From Flexilinea sp. (GTDB taxonomy: Bacteria; Chloroflexota; Anaerolineae; Anaerolineales; Anaerolineaceae), in NCBI GenBank assembly GCA_026645735.1, contig JAPKMT010000007.1:1-64000 (forward strand): 64,000 nucleotides of DNA, in the 5' to 3' direction. Under the pieces are notes generated by a model. It saw only the letters and a list, made by a program, of their open reading frames with translations. It was not told the DNA's origin and did not search any database. Made by a program: the position numbers and the translations under genes. Below are positions 7,243-16,904 of this stretch, piece after piece; position 1 is the stretch's first letter; every line of letters starts with the position of its first letter.

Positions 7243-9333
7243 TTACGGACAAACAATCCCCTCTTCCTGTAGCACTTGGGACCGGGGCACCAGTATTTGA
7301 ACTCCCTGCTCCAAGAAAGTTTCCTGCGGTTCATAATAACAGAGGGTAGGAATGGAAACCCACTTGACAAACAGATCATTTTCTTCGCTGAAATCCAAGC
7401 CTTCACCCTGGAATTTAATCCAGAGCGGTTCACTGATGATGATATCGAATCGCTGTTTTTTCAGATCTTCGATATACGGTTGAAAAAATTGGCCATTATT
7501 CGCCATTGCTTCATCCATCATCCATTTTTTTTCATAGTCCGCTATTAAGGTAATTGGGGGAACCAAACCGAAAGTCAGCATCTGTCTTTGATCCATAAAA
7601 AGGATCTCTCCATCTGTATTTGCAGCAACGAATTGCTGAATTTTTTGAACAGCGTCCATTGTCGTGTCAGGAGCTGGATACTTCTTCGGTTCAATTTGCA
7701 TGGCCTCATGGTAGACGGGAATCAGAATAGCTGGGATCAATAGAAGACTTACCCATTTTTCTGTACGCATGTTCTCTATCAGCCAGTTCCCCATTCCAGA
7801 TTCCCAGGCCAGCACAGCGATAATCAATAATCCAATCAAGAACATATCCAGGTTATGAAGATTGGACCCGCCCCCGATTTTTACGGATATCAGAATACCA
7901 ACCCCCAGAAAAGCGCCTTGCCCGAGGATTAATACGAATCGCTGCCAAAAATTTAAATTCCATTTTTCTTGAGTCGCCCAGAAAACCAGGATTAATATCA
8001 AAGGCAGAATCGCTGTGAGTAAACCAAGCAGAATTCCCGGTTGATAGGTTTCATTGGGCCAAAGACGATCCCACAGCAACGGCTGGCGTGTCAGGAAATA
8101 CTGAAACCATTCCGGAGAAAGCATTGCAGGTGCATTCCTGACAGTTGTCCCTGAAATCGATTCAATGGAATCCTGCGCTCCTTGTGCGGTCATCATTCCC
8201 ACATCAGCAATTTTTTTAAAAAATTCCAGAATAGAATCTTTTTTCAGGTAATATACAGCGCCCAATAAACCTGCAATACCCAACAGAATGGATCGGATCC
8301 AGCGTTTCCTGGGGTTAAGATCATAAGATCGCCGCTTTTCAATAAAAGCGAGCATAACAGCAAAAGCTGCCGGAGCTACTACCCAGGTTGATCGTGACAT
8401 CACGGCATAAATGCCTGCCAAAAAAGTCAATAGAACGGCAGGTATGGCCGAGAATTTTCTGCCAACAGCAACCAAAATGGCAGCAATAACGAGCGGTGTG
8501 TATATTGGACCTTGCATTAGAAATAACATCGCCCACAAACCGGCGGCAAATTGGATCTTTTTATTCAAACCATCTGTCTTCGAAAGTAGAATCCATCCTA
8601 AAATCGCATAAGGCAGCGTGAATAAAAAGTCATTCCATCCTCGCATCATCGCAATTGTAACTCGCGGCAGCAAGAAGATTGCACCCCACAAACTCTGTCT
8701 GCCGATATCAATATAGGCAGGAATCGTCTGATCCTGCGGCCAATGGTAAAGATGTTTTCCGAACAGAACTGAATAATCCCACATCCGGTTCCCCTCTGAC
8801 CAGCCCACACTGAACGGATAATTGTTTACATCACGAAATTGGCTGCATACTGCAAACAGAGTACTAAAACACAGGCTGGCAGAGACCAATGCCCCCATCG
8901 TAATTCGATTCTCGTGAGAAAGCACCCATGCACCAAGAATGATCGCAGAAGCATAAAGAAATAATCGTATCGGTTGTGCATGATAAGGTTCGCTCCAGCG
9001 ATGAAAGATATAAAGATAAATGGGGAGGAAACAAATCAAACTCGCAAGGAGACGGCGAAGGAGTGCGAATCTGGATTTCAACAAAAATACAGGCTGCAGT
9101 ATCATTGGTCGCCAAATGAGCAGTCCGAAAAAGCCAAGCATCATAATCGTAACAAGTCCAATAAATAAAAACGAAACAACAATACTGCCTTTTTGGAGAA
9201 ATTCAGCATAACGCTCATATACTGCGATACTGCTTTTCACTGCGACAAAAAGCGTGATCATACTATATATAATTTTTTTCAACAACTCTCTTTGTCTCAT
9301 GATTCTCTGGATTTCTTTAACCAGTTTTTCCAT
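7243..9333 (-). CDS. Large polytopic membrane protein of unknown function
   Basis: This 696-aa protein has a basic N-terminus and then about a dozen hydrophobic segments up to roughly residue 560. A soluble C-terminal domain of about 130 residues follows. The segment SVGWSEGNRMWDYSVLFGKHLY between early membrane segments sits where glycosyltransferases of the GT-C type place their first extracytoplasmic loop. The overall layout (multispan, then a soluble tail) resembles such lipid-linked sugar transferases, but no family was recognised with certainty. No clear Shine-Dalgarno precedes the ATG. It is a single gene flanked by repeat-rich gaps. Confidence 0.7.
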   Translation of the reverse strand: MEKLVKEIQRIMRQRELLKKIIYSMITLFVAVKSSIAVYERYAEFLQKGSIVVSFLFIGLVTIMMLGFFGLLIWRPMILQPVFLLKSRFALLRRLLASLICFLPIYLYIFHRWSEPYHAQPIRLFLYASAIILGAWVLSHENRITMGALVSASLCFSTLFAVCSQFRDVNNYPFSVGWSEGNRMWDYSVLFGKHLYHWPQDQTIPAYIDIGRQSLWGAIFLLPRVTIAMMRGWNDFLFTLPYAILGWILLSKTDGLNKKIQFAAGLWAMLFLMQGPIYTPLVIAAILVAVGRKFSAIPAVLLTFLAGIYAVMSRSTWVVAPAAFAVMLAFIEKRRSYDLNPRKRWIRSILLGIAGLLGAVYYLKKDSILEFFKKIADVGMMTAQGAQDSIESISGTTVRNAPAMLSPEWFQYFLTRQPLLWDRLWPNETYQPGILLGLLTAILPLILILVFWATQEKWNLNFWQRFVLILGQGAFLGVGILISVKIGGGSNLHNLDMFLIGLLIIAVLAWESGMGNWLIENMRTEKWVSLLLIPAILIPVYHEAMQIEPKKYPAPDTTMDAVQKIQQFVAANTDGEILFMDQRQMLTFGLVPPITLIADYEKKWMMDEAMANNGQFFQPYIEDLKKQRFDIIISEPLWIKFQGEGLDFSEENDLFVKWVSIPTLCYYEPQETFLEQGVQILVPRSQVLQEEGIVCP

Positions 9334-9690
9334 TTCTATAAAAATTTAAAAATAATCAAAAACCTTCCATAAAATTATATTCACTAAGTCATTGACACTT
9401 GCAACAATCAGCATTCTAAAATGCGAGGAGAAAAACTTATTCGAAAGCAGAAATTTGAAATTTTGAACCGTCCTTCTAATAAAAAAATCCTCTCAGGGTT
9501 TCGAATTCTTGTTCGATGATAGAATATAGCCAGCAATTTTAAATACAGGATTGCGAGACAAAAGGAAGATTTTTCCCTGAGTTCTGCAAAGTCTGTGAAG
9601 ACAAAATCAATAAACAATTTTTCTTACTCGCAATACGGTCTATCACAACTAAGATTTTAATCGCGATTGAAGATTCATGCAGCAGCAATT
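9334..9690. other. Intergenic gap with eroded repeat words only
   Basis: No gene is supported here. Scattered pieces of the dispersed element occur (GCAGAAATTTGAAATTTTG near 9446, CCAGCAATTTTAAATAC near 9530) but no complete unit. Short open frames on the minus strand lack codon character and ribosome-binding sites. Confidence 0.5.
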
Positions 9691-9743
9691 CAGAAATTCG
9701 AAATTTTGAAAAGCCTTTAATAAAAAAGAGAGATATTTTTCAG
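9691..9743 (-). repeat. MITE-like half copy abutting rnhA
   Basis: CAGAAATTCGAAATTTTGAA, then AAGCCTTTAATAAAAAAGAG, matches the left end of the reverse-orientation element. It ends directly at the rnhA start codon, so the rnhA leader is made of repeat sequence. Confidence 0.5.
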
Positions 9744-10196
9744 ATGACAGAAACCAAACCAAAAGTCATGATTTACACCGATGGGGCATGTAAAGGGAAT
9801 CCTGGTCCAGGCGGATATGGTGTGATTCTCCTCTTTAATGAAAAGAAAAAAGAAATCTCCGGTGGAGAACCTCAGACAACCAATAATCGAATGGAACTGA
9901 TGGCTGTCATCGAAGGATTGCAGGCATTGAAAAAATCATGTGAGGTAACGCTATATTCAGATTCCAAATATGTCGTTGATATGATCGAAGGAGGATATCT
10001 GAATCGTTGGAAAAAGAACAACTGGATGCGGAACAAGAAAGATCCGGTAAAAAACGTGGATTTATGGGAAAAAATTTACCAGCTCCTGAAACTCCATGAT
10101 GTAAAAATGATCTGGGTTAAAGGACACGCGGAAAATTCCTGGAATAATCGATGTGATGAACTCGCCGTTGCAGCCGCTGCCAAATACCAGAACTGA
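9744..10196 (+). CDS. rnhA: Ribonuclease HI
   Basis: This 150-aa protein is a full-length bacterial RNase HI, which cleaves the RNA strand of RNA:DNA hybrids. The catalytic acidic residues are in place: the first Asp in MIYTDGACKGNPGPGGYG, Glu in NNRMELMAVIEGL, Asp in TLYSDSKYVVD and the last Asp in NNRCDELA. The basic protrusion (LNRWKKNNWMRNKKDPVKN) is present. It precedes xseAB, grouping nucleic-acid enzymes, but a gap of about 200 bp with its own promoter signal separates them. Confidence 0.96.
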   Translation: MTETKPKVMIYTDGACKGNPGPGGYGVILLFNEKKKEISGGEPQTTNNRMELMAVIEGLQALKKSCEVTLYSDSKYVVDMIEGGYLNRWKKNNWMRNKKDPVKNVDLWEKIYQLLKLHDVKMIWVKGHAENSWNNRCDELAVAAAAKYQN

Positions 10197-10239
10197 ATGC
10201 CATCATCTCACTACGCAGAAAGAATTCAAAGTTAAGGCC

Positions 10240-10341
10240 GACCTGTCGAAAATTGAGAGAAAAATCATTGTTCTTTTATTTTTACTTGAAGAGAAAAAAC
10301 AAAAGAACAATGAATCATTCATCCTATATTTTGAATCACTG
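10240..10341 (-). repeat. Decayed MITE-like copy with intact hairpin
   Basis: A hairpin with 18-bp arms and one mismatch lies at 10266-10283 against 10295-10312 (CATTGTTCTTTT type). The end TTTTGAATCACTG at 10329-10341 is a variant of the terminal repeat. The left end is eroded. The xseA promoter lies immediately downstream. Confidence 0.5.
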
Positions 10342-10392
10342 AACGACAAAAAAAAGAATTATTAAGATTTCTGAGTGATTGCGATATGCAAA

Positions 10393-10401
10393 TGTTATAC
10401 T
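10393..10401 (+). promoter_or_regulatory. Extended -10 of xseA, candidate leaderless promoter
   Basis: TGTTATACT is an extended -10 element whose TATACT ends 7 nt before the ATG at 10409. This puts the expected transcription start at or next to the start codon. No Shine-Dalgarno is visible, so translation would be leaderless. No convincing -35 was found. Confidence 0.45.
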
Positions 10402-10408
10402 TTTTAAT

Positions 10409-11623
10409 ATGCTGAATCAAGGGCTTCTCTCGTTTGTAACACCTTCCTTATCGGTTTCAGAAATCAACCGGCAAATTAAGAATTTGCTTGAACAGGATCC
10501 GATTCTAGAAGACATTTGGATTCGCGGGGAGATATCCAACCTTTCTATTCCCGTTTCCGGACATGCCTACTTTACCCTTAAAGATGCAAAAAGCAGTTTG
10601 AAATGCGTCATCTGGCGCAGCAATCTGACTGCAGCAGCCAATGCAGCTTTGAAAAACGGAAATGATGTAGAAGCACATGGCAAAATTAGTGTGTATGAAC
10701 GGGATGGAATTTATCAATTATATGCGGATGAAATCCGGATTGCCGGACTTGGAAGGCTGTACGAGGAGTTTCTACGCTTGAAAAACCAACTGGAAAAGGA
10801 AGGCTTATTTGAACCAGCCCGAAAAAAGAAAATCCCGGAAATTCCGCAAACCATTGGCATCATCACATCCCGTACCGGCGCCGCGCTGCAGGATGTGCTG
10901 AATACGATCCGAAAACGCTGGCCGATCGCAGCGATACTCCTGTCTCCGGCCGCCGTTCAGGGGGCAGAAGCCCCGGCAGCATTGTTCAACGCATTTGAGA
11001 GACTGGAAAAAGAAAATCCGGATGTCATCATCATCGGACGAGGTGGGGGTTCCATTGAGGATTTGTGGGCTTTTAACGATGAGTTCCTGGTTCGCAGAAT
11101 TGCAGAAAGCCACATACCGGTAATCAGTGGTATCGGACATGAGACTGATTTTACATTGGTTGATTTTGTGGCTGACTTGCGAGCACCGACACCAACGGGT
11201 GCCGCAGTATCAGCAACGCCGGATATTCAGGAAATTCGCGGATACCTGGATGCGCTAAGCCTGCAATTAAATAATTACATTCGAGATAAAATTCAATCAC
11301 ACAGAAGAGATCTGCAGATTTTCTCACACCGCTTGGAGCTCCGTGCACCATTACAACAGATCCAGCAAGAAAAACAGACTGTCGATTCACTGCAGATCCG
11401 AATGACGCAGCAGATGGCTCATTTTCTGCAACAGGAAAGGCTGCGTTTAACAGGAATGGAGCAACGACTTAGCGCCGTGAATCCAGAATCCATCTTAAAA
11501 AGAGGGTATGCATTAATTGAAAAAGAAGGGCAAGGACTGATTACATCCGTAACTCAATTAAAACGGCAAGATGGTATTCGAATTCTGATGGCTGATGGCA
11601 GCGTTGATGCAACAATCCAATAG
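10409..11623 (+). CDS. xseA: Exodeoxyribonuclease VII large subunit
   Basis: This is a 404-aa XseA, the catalytic subunit of exonuclease VII, which degrades single-stranded DNA from either end. The N-terminal OB-fold is seen in VSEINRQIKNLLEQDPILED and WIRGEISNLSIPVSGHAYFT. The catalytic domain carries GIITSRTGAALQDVLNTIRKRWP, IIGRGGGSIEDLWAFNDE and ISGIGHETDFTLVDFVAD. A coiled-coil C-terminus follows. A TTG at 10379 would extend it by ten residues, but the ATG at 10409 agrees with the family start. The small subunit gene follows directly. Confidence 0.95.
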   Translation: MLNQGLLSFVTPSLSVSEINRQIKNLLEQDPILEDIWIRGEISNLSIPVSGHAYFTLKDAKSSLKCVIWRSNLTAAANAALKNGNDVEAHGKISVYERDGIYQLYADEIRIAGLGRLYEEFLRLKNQLEKEGLFEPARKKKIPEIPQTIGIITSRTGAALQDVLNTIRKRWPIAAILLSPAAVQGAEAPAALFNAFERLEKENPDVIIIGRGGGSIEDLWAFNDEFLVRRIAESHIPVISGIGHETDFTLVDFVADLRAPTPTGAAVSATPDIQEIRGYLDALSLQLNNYIRDKIQSHRRDLQIFSHRLELRAPLQQIQQEKQTVDSLQIRMTQQMAHFLQQERLRLTGMEQRLSAVNPESILKRGYALIEKEGQGLITSVTQLKRQDGIRILMADGSVDATIQ

Positions 11624-11639
11624 CAATGAAGGTAAAAAA

Positions 11640-11864
11640 ATGACTGAAAAAGAAGAAGACTTGATTCCTTTTGAAGAAGCGTTTGAGAAACTTCAGAAAA
11701 TTGTCGAAAAACTTGAAAACGAGACAGTCAATCTTGAACAGGCATTAACCTTGTTTAAAGAAGGACGAAACCTGTTGAAAATTTGCGATCGACACCTCAG
11801 TGATGCCGAAATTAAAATCCGAACTATCGATGAAATGAACCAGGATCAGAGCAATGTTTCTTGA
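11640..11864 (+). CDS. xseB: Exodeoxyribonuclease VII small subunit
   Basis: This is a 74-aa XseB with the signature PFEEAFEKLQKIVEKLEN followed by LEQALTLFKEGRNLLK, two helices that wrap around XseA. The ATG at 11640 has GAAGG upstream; an in-frame upstream ATG at 11595 would overlap xseA and is not needed. Its end overlaps the start of the next gene by 11 nt, so the three genes are translationally linked. Confidence 0.93.
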   Translation: MTEKEEDLIPFEEAFEKLQKIVEKLENETVNLEQALTLFKEGRNLLKICDRHLSDAEIKIRTIDEMNQDQSNVS

Positions 11865-12303
11865 ATTATTTCAAAATCCTGCATTAATCGCAGGTTTTTT
11901 TGCTATGTTCACAGCTCAATTGCTGAAACCCTTTGCGAATTATTTCATGGAACATGAATGGGACTGGTTCCTTTTAATTGACAGCGGCGGGATGCCCAGT
12001 TCCCATTCCGCCATGTCAACTGCGACCGCAGTCGCAATCGGATTCACTGATGGTTTTAACACCTCTGTCTTTGCTGTAGCGCTCGTTATATCCATCATCG
12101 TGACTTACGATGCAGCTAACGTACGATGGCAGTCCGGTTTACATGCGCAACGGATCAATCAATTAATTCGTGATGTTTTTAACCGGCAACAAATCAATGA
12201 AGAATTACTCAAAGAAGTGATCGGCCATACACCGCGCCAAGTATACGCAGGAGTACTTTGGGGAATTATCGTTGCATTAATTGTCGTAAGGTTGATGGCA
12301 TGA
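11854..12303 (+). CDS. Divergent PAP2 family (DUF212, YuiD-like) membrane protein
   Basis: This 149-aa membrane protein belongs to the DUF212 or divergent PAP2 group, related to acid phosphatase/vanadium haloperoxidase. The phosphatase-like motif SGGMPSSHSAMSTATAVAI is followed by hydrophobic segments and YDAANVRWQSGLHAQRIN. Length and motif order fit the family. A role in lipid phosphate metabolism is plausible but unproven. It sits between xseB (11-nt overlap) and the SGNH gene (ATGA overlap), in one operon. Confidence 0.88.
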   Translation: MFLELFQNPALIAGFFAMFTAQLLKPFANYFMEHEWDWFLLIDSGGMPSSHSAMSTATAVAIGFTDGFNTSVFAVALVISIIVTYDAANVRWQSGLHAQRINQLIRDVFNRQQINEELLKEVIGHTPRQVYAGVLWGIIVALIVVRLMA

Positions 12304-13355
12304 TGAAATATTCAAACAGGCAGCAAAAAAAAAGGAAATTCGGTATTTCAATACTCATTATGAGCGTTTTCGTCATAATGGTAGTTTTTGGTATCCTGCT
12401 TTTCTTTGTTGCAGATGGGAAAATTCAGCGTGTGCATGCTGATGAAACTTCAACAATTTCCGCACAGCAAACGCGCCTGCAATCAATGCTGGATCAGGTT
12501 GTTGTTCAAGCGAATATTTCTTCCGCTGCCACAGCGCTGCCAACGATTCAACCGACTTCCATCACGATTCAGGAACCCACTGCATCCAAATTAAAACTTG
12601 ACCCGGCAGATTGGAAGAATTGGCCCGTTTTACCACAAACAGTCAGTCAAAAAATCATCGATTTATATCGAACCGGTTTGGAAAATGGCAATAATCCGGC
12701 CGCATTCAGCAAAGTAGGTGATTCCAACAGCGTCATGCCATCTTTTCTATCCTGTTTTGATTATGGTCAAAACGGATACGCCATCGGTTCATATGCTTCA
12801 TTGGAAGAAACGATCCGGCAATTTCAGTGGTCTTTTTCACGCGAATCCAGAGCAGCCAAAAATGGAGCAACAGCGCTTGATTTAGACGGTTATCACTGGT
12901 ATGAGGATGATATCTGCTGGCCATATGAATCGGCGACAAGCTGTGAATACCGACTATGGACTCCCTCGATTGCTTTCATCGCACTCGGTACCAACGATGC
13001 TTACATGAGGATTGATATTTTCGAGACTCATCTGCGATCCTTAATTCAGAAAACACTGGATCGATTTATCGTTCCGATTTTGGTAACCAAAGCCGACAAT
13101 CTGGAGGGAGATGAAAGCTTCAATAGCGTGATCGCCCGTTTGGCTGCTGAATTTGATATTCCATGCATGAATCTCTGGCGTGCTATGGAACCGCTTCCCA
13201 ACCATGGATTGAGGGAAGGAGACGTCCATCCAACTTCGAATCAAACATCGCTCTGCAATTTTTCCAATACTGATTTGCAAAATTTTGGTTGGACAGTCCG
13301 CAATCTAACCGCGCTTCAAACGTTGGACCGGGTTTGGCAGCTGCTCAATCCTTGA
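12300..13355 (+). CDS. Membrane-anchored SGNH/GDSL-type hydrolase
   Basis: This 351-aa protein has a basic N-terminus and one membrane segment (residues about 11-35), then an extracytoplasmic Thr/Ser/Pro-rich stretch. The hydrolase-like domain shows the SGNH blocks: KVGDSNSV (block I Ser), ALGTNDAYM (block III Asn) and GDVHPTS (block V Asp and His). The predicted activity is ester hydrolysis on an envelope glycan or lipid; the substrate is unknown. The ATGATG start at 12300 overlaps the stop of the preceding gene. Confidence 0.75.
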   Translation: MMKYSNRQQKKRKFGISILIMSVFVIMVVFGILLFFVADGKIQRVHADETSTISAQQTRLQSMLDQVVVQANISSAATALPTIQPTSITIQEPTASKLKLDPADWKNWPVLPQTVSQKIIDLYRTGLENGNNPAAFSKVGDSNSVMPSFLSCFDYGQNGYAIGSYASLEETIRQFQWSFSRESRAAKNGATALDLDGYHWYEDDICWPYESATSCEYRLWTPSIAFIALGTNDAYMRIDIFETHLRSLIQKTLDRFIVPILVTKADNLEGDESFNSVIARLAAEFDIPCMNLWRAMEPLPNHGLREGDVHPTSNQTSLCNFSNTDLQNFGWTVRNLTALQTLDRVWQLLNP

Positions 13356-13412
13356 TTCAGCAAGAGTATATTTTGTTATTTTCAACCGATTCTACCGAGC
13401 ATATTTTTCAGG

Positions 13413-14552
13413 TCATTTAGAATACACAACCGATGTACCTTGTGCGCCTTCGGTAATAAAGATATTCGGTTTAATACCGGTTCTCTTCTGGTAGATTTCC
13501 GAAATATCTGATTGAAAGCATTCCGCTTTATCAGCCTGCACTAAAGCAATGGCGCAGCCGCCAAAACCGCCGCCGGTCATTCGTGCACCATAGCAACCAT
13601 CCAATTTCTGTGATTCATAAGCCATAATGTCCAATTCTGCACAGGATACTTCAAAATCATTTTGCAAACTGGCATGGCTTTCATTCATCAGACGCCCCAG
13701 TCGTTCTGGATCATTCTCTTCCATACACTTCGCCGCTTCCAGTGTCCGTAAATTTTCACTGAGAACGTGCTGACAGCGCCGCATGACCAACTCCGGGAGC
13801 TGATCTTTACGCGCAGCAAATTCATCGATTGAAACATCTCTGAGCACTTGTCGACCAAAGAATTTCGCACCTTCCATACATTGAGCCCGTCGCTCATTAT
13901 ATGCAGAAGCAACCAGCGAATGTTTTACCATTGTATCCATAACCACGATTACGGTTCCAGCAGGAAGCATGTAGGAAGAAAGATCCAGTGAGCGGCAGTC
14001 AATTAAAACAGCTTTGCCTGCTTCACCGCATCCGGAGATGAGCTGATCCATGATTCCGCAGTTCATACCCACCCATTGATTTTCAGTTTTTTGAGCCAGT
14101 AAAGCCATTTTCTTAGGGTCCCAGGAATATCCCCCCAGCAACGAAAATGCCCGGGCGACAACCATTTCTAATGCCGCGGAAGAAGATAATCCTGCACCAA
14201 TCGGCAAATCTCCCGATAATAATCCATCCCAGCCAGTCAATGAATAATTATCCTGGGACAACATAAAGGCAATACCCTGCGGATATCGTATCCAGCCTTC
14301 ACCTTTTTCCGAAAAATCAGTCAGTGAAAATACACTTTCTGCATCCAAATCCAAAGAATGTAATTTCACTTCCTGCATTCCGTTTGCTCGAATGGCCAGC
14401 CATTGCGCATATTTAATCGCCAGCGGAAATACAAAACCTTCGTTGTAATCTGTATGTTCACCGATCAGATTGATTCTTCCAGGAGATCGAAGCACAAAAT
14501 CCGGATCACAGTGATATATTTTTTGAAATGCAGCAATGATTTGTTCAAGCAT
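13413..14552 (-). CDS. galK: Galactokinase
   Basis: This 379-aa GHMP kinase phosphorylates galactose to galactose-1-phosphate in the Leloir pathway. It carries the galactokinase signature PGRINLIGEHTDYNEGFVFP near residue 25, the ATP-binding motif PIGAGLSSSAALE near residue 120 and the C-terminal GARMTGGGFGGCAIAL. GAGAGGA precedes the ATG. No galT or galE lies next to it. It converges with the SGNH gene. Confidence 0.95.
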   Translation of the reverse strand: MLEQIIAAFQKIYHCDPDFVLRSPGRINLIGEHTDYNEGFVFPLAIKYAQWLAIRANGMQEVKLHSLDLDAESVFSLTDFSEKGEGWIRYPQGIAFMLSQDNYSLTGWDGLLSGDLPIGAGLSSSAALEMVVARAFSLLGGYSWDPKKMALLAQKTENQWVGMNCGIMDQLISGCGEAGKAVLIDCRSLDLSSYMLPAGTVIVVMDTMVKHSLVASAYNERRAQCMEGAKFFGRQVLRDVSIDEFAARKDQLPELVMRRCQHVLSENLRTLEAAKCMEENDPERLGRLMNESHASLQNDFEVSCAELDIMAYESQKLDGCYGARMTGGGFGGCAIALVQADKAECFQSDISEIYQKRTGIKPNIFITEGAQGTSVVYSK

Positions 14553-14668
14553 AAGATTATCCTCTCATTCAGGGAATTGTTCTTTAAAAACACGCAATTT
14601 ATGGAATTCTTTTCCAAGACAATTCTACAGTAATTCTAAATTTAATGTCAAATAATCTGTTTTTTGAC

Positions 14669-14735
14669 CAGCAATTCAAAAGTTGGATTAACTTTTCGAA
14701 TAAACAAAGAATTCTTTTATATTTTGAATTACTTT
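14669..14735 (-). repeat. Decayed MITE-like copy
   Basis: CAGCAATTCAAAAGTTGGAT, an internal TTTCGAATAAACAAAG and the end ATATTTTGAATTAC recall the reverse-orientation element without its hairpin. It lies between galK and the Hsp70-like gene. Confidence 0.4.
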
Positions 14736-14822
14736 TTTATTAACAGCAATTTCAGAATTCAGACCATTATCGAATCGCACGAACCCAGTACTGGGCACAA
14801 GGTTTCCAGTAGAATAATAAGA

Positions 14823-16391
14823 ATGACAGAAAACAAACTGGCAATTGATTTTGGAAACTCAAACACTGTACTGGCATTATGGAATGCTCATTCAAAAATG
14901 GCAGAAACAATCGGGCTGCCGGAGTTCAGCGATGCTGCCGGATTTTTAATTCCATCGCTGATTCATTATCAATCCAACGGAAAAATGCTGGTTGGCCATC
15001 AAATCATCGCACAAAAATTGCTTTCATCCCCTCAAACGTTCCGATGGATGAAACGATATATCAGCTTGCGCAGTCCATACCAGATACAAGTGGGTGATTT
15101 CAAAATTAATGCGCAAAAAGCATCTGAAGATTTTCTGTTTGCATTGAAGCGCTCCGCGATACAGGCTTATTCCTTCCAATCTGATGAAATTACACTGAGT
15201 GTCCCCATTGAGTCCTTTGAATATTATGAAAATTGGCTGATATCCTTAACCGATCAGCTCCAAACACAGAAAATCCGTATCATCGATGAAGCTTCTGCGG
15301 CTGCGGCTGGTTACGGAGAAAAAGTACATCCGGGAGAGATATTCCTGCTCTTTGATTTTGGGGGCAGCACGATGCAGGCAGCCATAACCATCGTAGAGGA
15401 ATCTGAAAAATCCGGTAATCGTTTTTGCAGAATTTTAGGAAAAGCGGGGTGCAACATCGGTGGAACTGTCATCGATCGGTTGATTTACGAAGAAGTTTGC
15501 CTGGTAAATGGATTGTCGCCTCATCAATCTGAAGTAATACAAAACAGTTGCGCTATCTTAAGCACATGCGAACAAGTCAAACAACAATTATCCACAAAAG
15601 AATCGATTACCTATTCATTTGCACTTTCAAATGGAAGAACAATAACCAATGAACTGACACGGAATAGGCTGGAACAAATTTTAATGGAGAATCAGTTTTT
15701 TGAATCAGTTCATCGAATCGTCAAAGAAGCTGCTATTCAAGCTGCAGATCATGGATACTCGTTTGAATCGATTAAAAAAGTTATTCCGGTTGGAGGAAGC
15801 TGCCAGATTCCAATGATCCAAAAAACATTGATGGACCAATTTGGATCAGAGAAAATGGTACTCGGAGAACCAATGGGAGCTGTTGCTCGCGGGGCAGCTT
15901 GCTTTGCCGGAGGTTTGGAAATTTTTGATTTTATTCAGCATGAATATGCGGTTCGCTACCGGAATCCCGAAAATAAAGAATATACATTTCACACCATTGT
16001 CAACCGATACACACGCTATCCGACTATGGAGCCCATATCCGTAATGACTATTAAAGCAAGCTATGATCATCAGTCCTTACTCGGTCTGGCAATTTATGAA
16101 ATCAGCAATCAAAAGATATTCCCGACAGGCCACTTAGAGATCATATTTAATGAAAAAGGCGAAGTTCGGTTATTCCCGATTGAAAATGAAGAACATGAAT
16201 CCAAATTGCTCTATTGGATGAACGAACATTCCCCATCATTTCTGCCAGCCAACCCTCCTGCGATAAAAGGAGAAGCACGATTTACAGTTAAGTTTGAAAT
16301 CGACAACAACAAAATGCTGCTGATTTCTGCTTCTGATTTGAAAAGCGGTGAGGAAGTTTTTTCTCGTTTTCCGGTAGTCAGACTTACCTGA
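14823..16391 (+). CDS. Divergent Hsp70/DnaK-family protein
   Basis: This 522-aa protein has an Hsp70-type actin-fold ATPase: phosphate-1 loop LAIDFGNSNTVLALW, phosphate-2 LLFDFGGSTMQAAI and adenosine motif VIPVGGSCQIPMIQKTL. A short C-terminal beta domain follows, recalling the DnaK substrate-binding domain (ARFTVKFEIDNNKMLLISAS), with no helical lid. It is shorter than DnaK (about 610-640 aa) and is not the housekeeping copy. The ATG at 14823 has no clear Shine-Dalgarno but lies 7 nt after a TAGAAT -10-like word, as in a leaderless gene. Genes for a DUF2997 protein and a radical-SAM activase-like protein follow. Confidence 0.82.
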   Translation: MTENKLAIDFGNSNTVLALWNAHSKMAETIGLPEFSDAAGFLIPSLIHYQSNGKMLVGHQIIAQKLLSSPQTFRWMKRYISLRSPYQIQVGDFKINAQKASEDFLFALKRSAIQAYSFQSDEITLSVPIESFEYYENWLISLTDQLQTQKIRIIDEASAAAAGYGEKVHPGEIFLLFDFGGSTMQAAITIVEESEKSGNRFCRILGKAGCNIGGTVIDRLIYEEVCLVNGLSPHQSEVIQNSCAILSTCEQVKQQLSTKESITYSFALSNGRTITNELTRNRLEQILMENQFFESVHRIVKEAAIQAADHGYSFESIKKVIPVGGSCQIPMIQKTLMDQFGSEKMVLGEPMGAVARGAACFAGGLEIFDFIQHEYAVRYRNPENKEYTFHTIVNRYTRYPTMEPISVMTIKASYDHQSLLGLAIYEISNQKIFPTGHLEIIFNEKGEVRLFPIENEEHESKLLYWMNEHSPSFLPANPPAIKGEARFTVKFEIDNNKMLLISASDLKSGEEVFSRFPVVRLT

Positions 16392-16436
16392 TCCTCTGGT
16401 GCCCAAAGTATTCAACTGAGTGAAAATGAGAATAAC

Positions 16437-16560
16437 CAGCTTTTCGAAATATGGACATGCTTTTCGAATAACGAGAGAAAATATGTTGTTGTGGTATTTT
16501 TTACGCTTCGCGCAAAAACGCCACAACAACAATTATTTTTTTCCATACTTCGAATCGCTG
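16437..16560 (-). mobile_element. MITE-like palindromic element, full length
   Basis: CAGCTTTTCGAAATATGG at the left and CCATACTTCGAATCGCTG at the right are the terminal repeats. The internal imperfect hairpin runs from 16485 to 16530 (GTTGTTGTGG against CCACAACAAC). It lies between the Hsp70-like gene and the DUF2997 gene, and a TATAAT at 16588-16593 follows. Confidence 0.75.
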
Positions 16561-16679
16561 TCCAGACTGCATATTCCAGAAAACAGATATAATCGATGTA
16601 AGAAAAACTGAAGAATCAAAATAAGAGGGAAGGGAACAAGCGTCAATTAATAAAGTTGGTTTTTTTGAGGAACACTCGC

Positions 16680-16904
16680 ATGATGACAAATTTGGAAGAG
16701 ATCGAAATTGTGATTGGGAAGGATGGGAAAATCCAGATTCACGTACGCGGTATACCCGGACGGACCTGCCTGGATTCAACAGCCGAATTAGAAGCCCTTT
16801 TAGGAGAAAATATCATCAGCCGGGAAATGACGCCTGAATTTTTAGAACAACCCGTTGCAATAAAAACGCAGCAAAAAGAAAAGGTTAAAGTCGTACGAAA
16901 ATAA
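16680..16904 (+). CDS. DUF2997 family small protein
   Basis: This 74-aa protein resembles DUF2997: an N-terminal beta strand (EIEIVIGKDGKIQIHVRGIPG), a conserved Cys in GRTCLDSTAELEALLG, and a short basic tail. Members are known from cyanobacteria and other phyla, often near Fe-S or AAA proteins, with no assigned biochemical role. GAGGA precedes the ATG. Its stop codon is immediately followed by the ATG of the radical-SAM-like gene, showing tight coupling. Confidence 0.75.
   Translation: MMTNLEEIEIVIGKDGKIQIHVRGIPGRTCLDSTAELEALLGENIISREMTPEFLEQPVAIKTQQKEKVKVVRK

Noticed and set aside
10266-10312. Stand-alone terminator for rnhA
   Set aside because: The hairpin lacks a T-tract and is flanked by element-like ends, so it is better read as an eroded copy of the dispersed element.
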